DNA of 64,000 bases from Erythrophleum ivorense (lineage: Eukaryota; Streptophyta; Magnoliopsida; Fabales; Fabaceae): contig JAIUCV010000089.1 in assembly GCA_026724425.1 (NCBI GenBank), positions 4,339,369 through 4,403,368 of the forward strand. Reading direction: 5' to 3'. Every line of letters begins with the position of its first letter. Position 1 is the first letter of the stretch. The notes under the pieces were generated by a model. The model ran no database searches and was not told the DNA's origin. It saw only the letters and a program-made list of their open reading frames with translations. Position numbers and translations under genes: made by a program. This document shows, piece after piece, positions 37,723 to 48,316 of this stretch.

Positions 37723-40629
37723 AAGTTGTTGAATTTTATATAATAAATGAATATTGACATAGTTATTGTTCGTGCTCTAACATTTTTTTATTATTTAATA
37801 ACTCTTCAATTTTGATAATAAGTTTAACTATTATTACTTTATTATGAAATGAAGATACTTTTTTTACTTCAAAAAGAGAACATAATTTGTGTTTATTGGG
37901 ATGAGTAATTTTTTTCCTAATAAAAACTTGAAATTTAAAATCTATCATACTTTTATACTAAAATTTAATTGAATAACATCCTTCCAAAAAAAAAATAATT
38001 GAATAACTCATAAATCAATTTGATCAGAAGAAGATGTATTTCTAATAAATAGAATGACTTTTTATTTGTAATTTTTTATAAATTGAAAATAAAACAAATA
38101 TGGTAAATTATCAAACTTATTTAAAGAAATGAAAAAGGGTAATTTAAAAATAATAATAGCTAACATATATAGTATAGAGATTTATTTTTTATCAAGTTTT
38201 TTAATTAAAATTTGATGAGAATATAATTTTTTTAATAATAATATGATATATATATATATGGTTTTTGTAAAAAAGCATATGATTCATTAAAAAAATCATA
38301 TATCTATTATGTTTAATTAAAAAAATTTAATAAATACTAGTATAGTCCGTAATTCCAAACTAGTAGTGTGATTAATTAATGGATGGCTCTTGTGCTTTTC
38401 CCAAGAGTTCACCCTCCCCAATTGAACTCCAAAACAAATGCGCCTCTATAAACGAATCAAAACATTATCGCTCTGATCTTTCAATACAATTTTGACCCTA
38501 AAAAAAAAATCTTTCAATACAAATTATTATTACGAACAAAATTTGATAAATACAAATTTATTAAAAAGTTAAATATCTCATGTAATCAATGTGAAGGATG
38601 ATAGTATTATTTATTTTTTAATATGACAATTGAAATTAAAAATATGATTATTATTATTAAGTTATGTAAGTTAAAATTTAAATATGAGATATTCATCTTT
38701 GAAGACTAAGAGGTGTATCAAAACACCCCCATATGAGAGATAACATGGTCAAAACCAATCAAGCTGATTGAACTAAGCTAAATCAAATAAAATCAATCAA
38801 AATCCAAAAAAAAAAAAATAGTAGAATGGATTCTTTCAATTTCAAATGCTATGTCGATTCAGCGTTAAATTACAAGTAAAAAGAGTAGCAAGAGAATAAG
38901 TGATAATAATAAGAGTTGAAAAAAGAAAATAAAAATAATTGAATTGATAGAATAAAAAATAATTGAAATTATGATAAATTGAATAAAAAAAGTATGTTCA
39001 AATCAATTTTTTATCTATTAAGATTGATTAAATAAGTTTGATTTTCAACTTTTAAAGGTAAAATAAAATTAAACCAAAGCTATTTCTTTCCCTTCCCCAC
39101 TAAGCCTAACAAACAATCTTTAGACATATTTAATGTGCAACTAATAAGTGAAATGAAGAATTGTGCAATAAATAATAAATTAAAATTAATTATTTAATTT
39201 TTTGTATGAGATTTAATTTGATATTTGCAAATAGTTGATCAATTGTAAAGATAATGAATAATTGAAAGAAAACATGACTTATACATTATAAGGAGTTATT
39301 ATTTAAAAAAATAAATTGATGAAAATAAATATTTAAATTAAGTTATATTTAAATTTTTATTATCATTAAATACCTAACAAATAATAAAAATGGTCAAATC
39401 ACTTAAGAAAAAGTGAGTATAAATTCAAATTAAATAGATCATAATTCAAAATTGATTAGATGTTTCATTTTATAAAACAGATATTCTTTTCATTGTTCAG
39501 TGAGGGTATTTTTAAATTAATTTGTGCTTCAACTGAGATTAAATTTTGGACACAGTAAATTAACATGATACAAACACAAGTATTTTGAATGTAGAAACTT
39601 AAATTGAGAAAAAAAAAAGTCTGTGATATTATTCAGTTCTGACAAAAAAGTAAACAGTACTTATTTATAAGATGGTGATAGTCAATCCTAATAAGTTTCT
39701 TAATCAAACAACGAAAGTAATAAAATTGAGAAGGAAAATACTAATAAATTAGGAAAATTATTAAAACAACTTTGAAATGTAGTTAAATAGCAGATTTTGG
39801 GCGTCAAATAGGCATCAATCATGTAAAAGCCCAATTGTGATGATGACGAGTTTAGAAAAGAACTTTTCATTATTATATAATAGGCCTTTTAATTTCATTT
39901 AAATATATTTTACAATGAGGAACACATGAAGATTTAATAGTAAAATTTGAATGGGGAAAAATGAAGGTGCCTAAGCAGGGATTAGGAAAGTGGACCTGCT
40001 GGGAAAATCTGCGCTTGTGTTCATGTGATTTAGATAATAGACTGCAGAAAACAGAAGCAAAGGTATTAATCAAGAAGTAGAAGAGTTAAAAAAAGAAAAG
40101 AAAGAAATAATGGAGAATAACTGGAGGCACATGATGAGATTGCTCCTTTGGGACAGACCTTGTTGACGTTAGACAAACAAAAGGAATATGTATTTGAACC
40201 TTACGAAAAGGAATACGTATATATAATTTTTAATTAAATTATATATTTATTATATTTTAATTAAAAATTAGACCAAAAAAACATATATCATGTTTTAGTA
40301 TATATTAAAATATTATATTCAAAATACATAATTTTAAAAATTGTAAATTTTAATATTTTAAAAATAAACATTTTAAAAAATTAAATTATTCATACAGTCA
40401 ATAAAATTGTTTCCCCCCCGCAATAATTGAATTTCTTTCAAATCATATCAAAAGGTCTCAATCACATAATCACACTAATATTAATTTTTATTGTTTTGGC
40501 CTTTTTTTCAAATTTAATTTTCGGATAGAAATGGAATGACTTGCTGGCGAGAGTTATGATTGGTTTTGAGCTAAGAATTGAGATGAGAGTCAAGACCGAG
40601 AAAAGGAGTCATTAAAAATAATGTAGGTT
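35961..40629. other. AT-rich interior of the CACTA element
   Basis: No convincing gene is present. It contains a (TA)n run at 37692-37720. A CT-richer stretch at 36480-36720 could be a leader, but nothing in it is recognisable. ORFs at 37763-37948 and 39873-40073 are unsupported. Confidence 0.4.
37692..37720. repeat. (TA)n microsatellite
   Basis: A directly visible TA run of about 14 units. Confidence 0.95.
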
Positions 40630-40978
40630 AATTTGACGTGGACGAAGGCAAACCATCGATTTGAACCATACAATTGCAAAAGCACCATTTTTTCTACCCA
40701 AATAAAATCAGCATCAGTTAAGCCTCAGATTTGTTGTAACAGCAGAACCCCCCTCTGCAAATGGTGTCTGACTTATGCTCCATGTCCGTCCTCCTCCTCC
40801 TCCGTGTTCTGCAGCCATTCCCCCTATAAAACAGTGCCTGACTTCCAAGAAGCCCCCCACCATCATTTGAGTCATGGTGTCTCACGGTGCTCATTGTTAG
40901 ATGTCCTACGGGTTCCACTTTTAGATCGTCAGCCTCTTATTTCCTTCGATCTTTGACCGCGAACTACCAACTCAGATA
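40630..40978 (+). promoter_or_regulatory. GC-richer promoter/leader-like segment, possibly captured
   Basis: This stands out from its very AT-rich surroundings. It has a CTATAAAA box (TATAAA at 40825-40830) followed by a C-rich leader and a potential splice donor (ATATG|TAGGT-like) at about 40978. A 107-codon open frame (40633-40956) spans the box and has no recognisable domain, so it is probably not a protein. With the exon-like segment at 41554 it may be the 5' end of a host gene captured by the CACTA. Confidence 0.35.
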
Positions 40979-41553
40979 TGTAGGTTTTCTTCCTCTATTT
41001 TTGAATTTGCTTTATTAAGTAAAACAAATTGAATAAGGTTGAGCTAAAACTACTCAGATATTTTGTTTTGGCAAATGAGTCAAATTATTTCTTACCAGTT
41101 TTTCATATCTACAAAAAAAATCAAATTAATGAGTGAATGAGATCATTCAAATTTTTGTCTTGCATTTGCCTATCCATCACATCTCATTGTAAAGATTACA
41201 ACGTATAGGGACAAATCTTAGTAGTCATACGTGCTTTTAAGTAATTCCAAATCAAATGCAGAAAAATTCCAAAAGGCTAATTTATTAAGTAAAATTATTT
41301 CATAATTTGAGTATTATCTCATATCTTTATTTTTATCTAATTTGGAATATATAATTATGCACTTCTTCAAAAGCTGGCATTTTGGGACAATCTATTTTAA
41401 TTGTTCGCTTTAGTAGACTTTGATTTTAATAGGTTATTGATCTCTTTAAGTATAAAGTAATTATTGTTAGGTTATTTCTTAAGTTGCACCTTCTATGTAA
41501 GCTAACTGTCAATAAAAGCACCAATTAATATAATCTATGTCTTCGATCTTAAT

Positions 41554-41830
41554 AGCAAGTATAGGGATGAGAAAAGTGACCAAAATTCTAGTGCTATTGA
41601 GAAAGTAATGGGATGTAGATTTTGCTTCAAACATGGAGTGTTTATGTTAAAAACTAAAGATGAGTGGGGTTATGGGAAACAAGGACAATTTGAACTTGTG
41701 ATTTACGATGTTGTTAGCACTAACAAGGAACTGTAGTGTTGGGTACCCATCACTGAGTCAACAATGAAGACCTCTGTTGACATTATAGTGGGTATGCTGT
41801 TCTTTTCTTCAGTCTTTGTCCTTTTTGTGA
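41554..41830 (+). pseudogene. Exon-like fragment of an unidentified gene captured in the CACTA
   Basis: After an AG at 41553-41554, a reading frame of about 90 codons with a single stop encodes SSAIEKVMGCRFCFKHGVFM, KTKDEWGYGKQGQFELVIYD, then a TAG at about 41733, then CWVPITESTMKTSVDIIVGM and a hydrophobic stretch LFFSSVFVLFVITS that could be a membrane segment. The amino-acid composition is protein-like and unlike the surrounding AT-rich translations. I do not recognise the family. It could also be a piece of the CACTA's own gene, but it matches no CACTA domain I know. Confidence 0.45.
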
Positions 41831-42124
41831 TTACAAGCTGTTTAAAGCTGTTCATATGAGTGGCCTCCCCAGCCAAAGTAGAAGTAATATCATTTGGGAG
41901 AGAAACCTCTAGGACTAAATGAGTCTATAATACTCTTACGTTCTCCATAGTTTGGAAACTTCTTCTGTTGCACCTTTATTCACTGAATTCCTCATATACT
42001 TACCTTGGTCTTAGAATTTGGTATCTTTTTTACTATAATTGTAAGGATATGGAAAGAAAAGAAAGAGAAGACCCATACTGAGAAATGAAATGAATCATTA
42101 TACCACGTTTTGTCTAATAAGTGA

Positions 42125-42134
42125 GTTTATGGAG
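42125..42134. repeat. Target duplication of foldback element (left)
   Basis: GTTTATGGAG is repeated exactly at 43711-43720. Confidence 0.85.
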
Positions 42135-43710
42135 GGCTTTTTGATGCACATATATAAAGAATAAAAACAAAATGAAGATCTGGATAACAAACAAAACAAT
42201 TTCCGCCAATGTATAACTTGTACTATTTCACAAAATTTTTTTTAATAAAAATTGGGCTCCGCGTCCCTATTAATTTTTTTTATTTTTTTATTTGTAAATA
42301 GCTTTAGAGGGATACATGTAGTTTATATAAGTTTTAAAATTTTTTTTAATCAATTATAATTTATAAATGATATATTTTTTTATAAAAATGATAATAATTT
42401 TATTTATATTAAATAATTTTTAAAATATTTATATATTTTGTAAAAAAATTAATTTTCTTGTTATATCATACCCATCTAAATTTTAAAATTATAATGTATT
42501 TAATTTTTTAATTCATAAAAATTTATTCTTAAAATTTTTGTAATTAATCTATTTTTGAATTTCATATAATAATTTTGTAACTATGAAGTAAATTGTTTTT
42601 ATTTGAATTTTGAAATTTTTTTAATATATATTTATTTAAATTTTGTAATCCTCAAATATTTGTATTTTGAGAAATATTAATATATTTTTGTTTTAAATTT
42701 GTAAAAAAATATTTTAATTTTTTATTGTTAATGTTATGTGTGTGTGTGTATATAATTTTTACCAACATTAAGTAAATTTTTACATAATCAAATGCTCTAA
42801 TTTTTTTTCTTAGATAATAAATTTAAAGCCGTTAATTTTTTTCAAATTCAAAATGGTTATTAATAAAAACTCGTAATTGATAGAATAGTAGAATAATTAA
42901 AAGAGTGGGATAATATAAATTCTCATCCCACTCTTTTAATTATTCCACCATTCTATCTATTATGAGTTTTTACCAATAACTATTTTAAATATGAGAAAAA
43001 TTAATAGCTTTAAACTTATTATTCAGAAAAAAAAATTAGAGTATTTGATTATGTAAAAAATTACTTAATGTTGGTAAAAATTATATATGTATACACACAC
43101 ACACACACACAACATTAACAATAAAAAATTAAAATATTTTTTTGCAAATTTAAAATAAAAATATATTAATATTTCTCAAAATCCAAATATTTGAAGATTA
43201 CAAAATTTAAATAAATATATATATTAAAAATTATTTTTTTCAAAATTCAAATAAAAATAATTTACTTCATAGTTACAAAATTATTATATGAAATTCAAAA
43301 ATAGATTAATTACAAAAATTTTAAGAATAAATTTTTATGAATTAAAAAATTAAATTCATTATAATTTTAAAATTTAGATGGGTATGATATAACAAGAAAA
43401 TTAATTTTTTACAAAATATATAAATATTTTAAAAATTATGTAACATAAATAAATTATTATCATTTTTTATAAAAAAATATATTAATTATAAATTATAATT
43501 GATTAGAAAAAATTAAAAATTATATAAGCTACACATATCCCTCTAAAGCTATTTAAAAGAAAATATAAAAAAAATTAATAGGGATGCGGAGCAATTTTTA
43601 TTAAAAAAAATTAATAAAACAGTAAAAGTTATACATTGCTTAAAATTGTTTTGTTTATTGTCCATATCTTCATTTTGTTTTTATTCTTTATATATGTGCG
43701 TCAAAAAGCC
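42135..43710. mobile_element. 1.58-kb foldback (long terminal inverted repeat) element, MULE-type
   Basis: Nearly the whole element is one palindrome with arms of about 770 bp meeting near 42920 (AAGAGTGGGA...TCCCACTCTT). It starts GGCTTTTTGATGCACATATA and ends with the inverse. A perfect 10-bp target duplication, GTTTATGGAG, flanks it. Long TIRs, GG-type ends and a 9-11 bp duplication fit a Mutator-like foldback MITE. No coding capacity was seen. Arms are well matched but with small differences, for example (GT)n at about 42738 against (AC)n at 43094. Transcription through it would give a long hairpin RNA, by inference. Confidence 0.88.
43094..43111. repeat. (AC)n microsatellite in foldback arm
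   Basis: Nine AC units. The opposite arm carries a shorter (TG)n at the mirrored position, so the run expanded after the palindrome formed. Confidence 0.9.
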
Positions 43711-43720
43711 GTTTATGGAG

Positions 43721-46128
43721 TGTACTATACTATGAAACTTTCAATTATCTATTTAAAACATGTTGAAAATATATCTTTAATTACAATCAGGAACTAACTG
43801 AGAACTATACATTGCATTAAAAATTAATTGTATAACTCACATATTAGACAATGGTTTTTTATTGGGGACAATAATTCTTGTAATTTGTTTTAAAAAAACA
43901 ATAATCCTTTGATATATTTTAATTTCTTTCAAGTTCTTAATTCCACAAGATAAAATAAATAAATAATAATAGTGAATAAGATAAGTCTATCTAAATAAAT
44001 TCCATTTTTGAGTAAGGATGAACTCTTAAGTTTAAATCTCCATTAAAAGCTTCTCTCCTCCAAACACTACTGACTACATTAGAAGGGAGAGAACAGTAGG
44101 GTTCTCCACATTTTGGGCTTTATGCTAATAGTAGGCCATTAGTAAAAGACTTAATTTATTAGAATTTAGAATTCAATTGAGATTAAAGTTAATTAGAATT
44201 TAAGTGTAACTAATGAAGTGATTAATATAATTATATAAATAGAAGGCACATGAAGATGTAACGATGGTATATATGTTATAGATTTAAAATGAACTGCACT
44301 TTTTATGTGAAAGTGAGTTTTTTTTAATTAATTATTCAGTCTTCACAATTTATTTCATTTTTTTAATCAATTCTTTATTATTATTGTTTAATCAAATCAC
44401 TCCCCACACTTTTTATATATTTAAGTATTAGGAATAAAAGACTGACATAATTTATTGCCAACTGAGAAATCAGAAATTTGGTCATAGGGGACACCTTTTA
44501 AAGATTATGACTTAAGAATCAATTGACTCTGTCAATCTTCAAATCTCAAGCGTGAAGTCATACAATTACCAAGTAGAAAGACATTCTTTTTATTATTATA
44601 TAATTATTAAAGAAAGAAAAAAGGCACTGTATTCCACCCTTCTCATTTGAAATTAAAACCTAAGTATTCCAGATACTTCCCTCACATCTTACATTGTTAC
44701 CTCCTTCTTCGCAAACGTGCCTTCACTTCCACAACCATAATCTCTATATTAGAAATCCACCATTAAAACTCTTAAGCTTTCCGTCTTTGGTCTTCCTAGG
44801 CTCTCCTGCCATTACCTTCAGAAACGTCTCTTAATCCCATTTAAGGCTACGATTGCTACCAAGTAATCAACATTGAGAGAATGAAAAATTTTCAAAACAA
44901 ATTTGATAATGTTCATTTTACTTTGTAATAATTATTTAATAGTATCTGTCTTATTTATTTATTTATTTAAAATAAAAATACAAGTATCAATTTCGATTTC
45001 ACTTTGAATTTTTTTCTTTTCCTTTCTATTTCCTTAATCTCTTTTCTTATATACCAAATATAGTCCAAATCTGTATTTGCATCGTATCAGAAATTGCTGA
45101 ACATTAACTAATTTGGTATTAGCTCATTTAATAAATGAGTATTTACAATTAAATTATTTAATAAATATGTTTCAAATTATTCTAGTGCTTAAAATATTTT
45201 GATGAACAAGTATTAGTTGCTAACGAGCTAAGCAGAGTCATCTCAAGTAGTAAAGTTTTCAAAGTTGATTTATTTAATAAATGAGTGAATGACTGCCTTT
45301 TAGCTAGAAAGCAATAATTAGTGTAGGTTAGTGCCGATGGAGTCCCTTTTGTGTCCTTCATATATAGGTCAGAATGTGAAACATTCTTGAAGGTAGATAG
45401 TAAATGCATGATGCATCGTTGTTAGTCAAAAAAAGAGAAAAAAAAAGGTTCGACGGACATTGCCTAACTTGGTTTAGAAAGCCAGTGCATTTATTGGTAT
45501 TGGTTTGTGTAGATGGAAGGTTTTGAATTTGTGAATTAATACATGGTTGCTTTAACTACTCACCAAACATAAACTGACTCATTTTTTCCATATTGAAAAA
45601 GGGCCAATTTTTATTTAAAAAAAGGAGGAAAAATTATAATATTCACTGAATTAGACGGTGTAGTGAAAAGAAAAAAATTGTACAAATTCAGTTATTAATT
45701 TTTTTTACATATCTATGTGTCGATGATTTTTTAATAGACTTTACTTTTGAGTTTTGAACGACACACATGATTATTTTTTATTGACTTCATCTATTAAATA
45801 TTGTTAATAGACTGACTATACCTAAAAAAGAAACAAAATTATTTATGATACAAGTGTTTATTCTGTTTGATTGAATAAATACTGTCATTGTCATATATAC
45901 ACAATTTTGCACAAATAGTTAGTTACAAATTTGTATAATGGTAGAGGTAGTCTCATTCCTTTGAGTTTCTGTGTAAATTTTTTTTATATAAGAAAACTAT
46001 GCAAACTTGTTGGTAGGTCCCGAGACGCATCTACTTTAAACAAAATTGTCAAGTTGGTATTATATATGAAATACATGAATTAAATATAGAAATTGTACCA
46101 AGAACACTTTTTAGTTTTTATTGTCATT
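43721..46128. other. AT-rich CACTA interior without a recognised gene
   Basis: A slightly GC-richer stretch at 44630-44850 resembles gene-flanking sequence, but no reading frame is supported. ORF 45182-45409 on the minus strand has no known motif. Confidence 0.35.
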
Positions 46129-46555
46129 GGACTTGTGCTGACGGCTGGAGGCCTGACTAGCTATAGTGTGCGTCTTGTCTTTCTTGTTTTAATTGTTACT
46201 GGACTTGTGCTGACGGCCAGAGGTCTGACTAGTTATAGTGTGAGTCTTCATTTTTTGTTTCGGTTGTCACTGGACTTGTGTTGACAGCTGGAGGCCTGAC
46301 TAGTCGTAATGTAAATTTTTATTTCTTATTTTAATTGTCATTAAACTTGTGCTGACGGCCGAATGTCTAACTAGCTATAGTGTGCGTCTTTATTTTTTAT
46401 TTTGATTATCACTATACTTGTACCGACGATCGAAGGTCTGACTAGTTGTAGTGTGAATTTTCTTTTTTTATCTTAATTATCACTGGACTTATGCTGACGG
46501 CCAAAGGCCTAATTAGTTATAGTGTGAGTCTTCATTTTTAATTTAGTCACTAGGA
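46129..46555 (+). repeat. Tandem array, six units of 71-72 bp
   Basis: Units begin near 46129, 46201, 46272, 46343, 46414 and 46485, each with the core ACTTGTGCTGACGGC...GGCCTGACTAGTTATAGTG. Spacing is 72, 71, 71, 71 and 71 bp. Units differ by scattered substitutions. The 63-residue ORF at 46093-46284 is a translation of the repeat, not a gene. The array lies just upstream of the transposase remnant. Confidence 0.93.
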
Positions 46556-46847
46556 TTGTGTAATTTTTTATTTAATATTTTTTACTATGTCAATTGCTGT
46601 GTAGCTATCAAAATGACATATTCTTTCTACGTACCTAATTGTGTAATTTCAATATTTGATGACTTTAATTGTAATGATTAAATATATTTGTAGTTTCACG
46701 ATACTTATTTCTTATTATATAATCACACTTCATGTTAATACTATATGATAGAAAAGACGATTAAACATGTGCATACTTTTAGTTTTGGACGCACTGTCAT
46801 TATTTTTTTTATTGTAAAATTGTCTTTCTTTACTTCCTTTAATAGGC

Positions 46848-47308
46848 TGATTATTTAAGGTTAAGAATGCCAGAGTTTCGACTCAGGACTCAACAGGCAT
46901 AGTATCAAATAATGTAGATGATGATGATGAAGTCGCCTTATAGTTGGAGGCTGTTGGTGGTAAAAATAAGAATATCGCATTTTTTAGGTAGGATCTGAGG
47001 CGCAAGATATTGATGCTATTTGTTCTCGTGAGACCTTTTCTTCCGTTCATAACTTAGGACTTCATTCAGGTTTTAAAGAAGAATTGCGCAGGAGGATTGC
47101 CACAAAGACAACCCCTTTGAGATAAGAGAACCAAGAGCTTAGATAGCAGAATCAATGTATAACAGAGCAGAATCAACGTATAACAGAGTAGAATCAACAA
47201 ATTTTGTCTCTACTAAACCAGCATCAGCAAACACTTAATAGATTGCAAGAACTTGAATCACGATTATCTCGTGCCCCATCAGATCCTGATGATTATCCTC
47301 CATCATAA
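46848..47308 (+). pseudogene. CACTA transposase C-terminal remnant (Transposase_24-like)
   Basis: Two exon-like pieces. The first (46848-46975) reads ARVSTQDSTGIVSNN, DDDDEVALxLEAVGGKNKN. The second (from about 46988) reads VGSEAQDIDAICSRE, then HSGFKEELRRRIATKTTPLR, stop, ENQELR, and a coiled-coil-like NQ-rich stretch ending RLSRAPSDPDDYPPS and TAA at 47306-47308. VGG...VGSEA followed by EELRRRI and a Gln-rich coil is the usual C-terminus of plant En/Spm-type proteins with this domain. At least three in-frame stops and a frameshift between the pieces make it dead. It lies about 1 kb from the right terminus, as expected. Confidence 0.72.
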
Positions 47309-47629
47309 AGATGATTTTATTTCCCTTCCCTTATTTTAAGATATATGTTTTGTTGAGGATTGTTATAATTTGCTTTAGAAAGGTTATCATTTAATTGAGA
47401 ATTTTTTTAATATATTTTTTATTTTTTTGTTGAATATTATTGCGCTATTATACTTTACTGGATAAGGAAAAATAATTAAACCTAAAATTTTATTATTTAA
47501 TAATAATGTTATTTTCAATTTACCTTACTTTATTATGCTTTTATTGTATTTTATTGGATAGGTAATAAAATAATATTGAGGTTAAACTCAAAAAAATATT
47601 TAATAATGAAACAAATTACATTAGTGACG

Positions 47630-48300
47630 AAATATTCCATCACTGATTAATGACGAAATTTTTGTTACAAATCCGTCATTGATTAGCGATGGAATATCCG
47701 TTACAAATCTGTCGCTGATTAGTGATAAAATTTTCATCACAAATCCGTCGTTGATTAGCGACGAAATTTTTGTCACAAATCTGTCGTTGATTAGTAACAA
47801 AGTTTTCGTCACAAATCCATCGTTGATTAATGACGAAATATTAGTCACAAATTCGTCGCTAATTAGTGGTGGAATATTTCGTCGCAAATCCCTCACTAAT
47901 TAGCGACAAACTATTTCGTCACAAATCTGTCGCAGGATTAGTGAAAAAATATTTTGTCACAAATCCGTCATTATTTAGCGACAGAATAATCCATCCTTAG
48001 TCCGTGGCTAATCAGTGACGGAATATTTTGTTTGTAATCCGTTGCTAATTAGCGATAGAAAATTCCATTACTAATTCGTCACAAACTTGAAATATGTTAT
48101 CCTAATAATTAGTGACAGAATTCTTTTTTGCAACGAAATTTTTCGTCACTAATTAGTGACGGAATTCTAAATTTCATCACAAATGAATTAGTGATGATGT
48201 AATTAGCGGCAGAAAAAATTCGTCACTAATTTCGTCTCTAATTCGTTTGCGATGGAATTATCCACGTCTAGTGACGAAATTTTTCGTCACTAATTTCTGT
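47630..48300. repeat. CACTA right subterminal repeats
   Basis: A dense series of words such as TTAGTGACGAAATTTTTCGT and CACAAATCCGTCGCTGATTA occurs in both orientations, about 15-20 copies. The two overlapping ORFs 47621-47896 (minus) and 47679-47903 (plus) are translations of this array, seen as repeating ISD and LIND/FVTK patterns, and are not genes. Confidence 0.88.
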
Positions 48301-48316
48301 TTTTCTTGTAGTGTAT

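Larger units (their letters stand above)
35650..48313 (+). mobile_element. CACTA (En/Spm) transposon, 12.66 kb, non-autonomous
   Basis: Begins CACTAAAATAAATAG and ends TTTTTCTTGTAGTG, the CACTA-type terminal inverted repeats. The 3-bp target duplication is TAT (35647-35649 and 48314-48316). Removing it restores the continuous chromovirus LTR, as judged against 15507-15530. Both ends hold many short subterminal repeats built on GTGACGGAAT/ATTTCGTCAC words. Inside are a degenerate transposase C-terminus (46848-47308), a tandem array (46129-46555), a possible captured gene fragment (40630-41830) and a foldback element (42135-43710). No full TPase was found. Confidence 0.88.

Noticed and set aside
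40633..40956. 107-residue ORF as a gene
   Set aside because: It spans a TATA-like box, has no recognisable domain, and an opposite-strand ORF exists in the same GC-richer block.
47621..47903. Overlapping ORFs on both strands with repeating residues, or a CRISPR-like array
   Set aside because: They translate the short CACTA subterminal repeats. The repeats are palindromic, irregularly spaced and without unique spacers, and the host is a plant.
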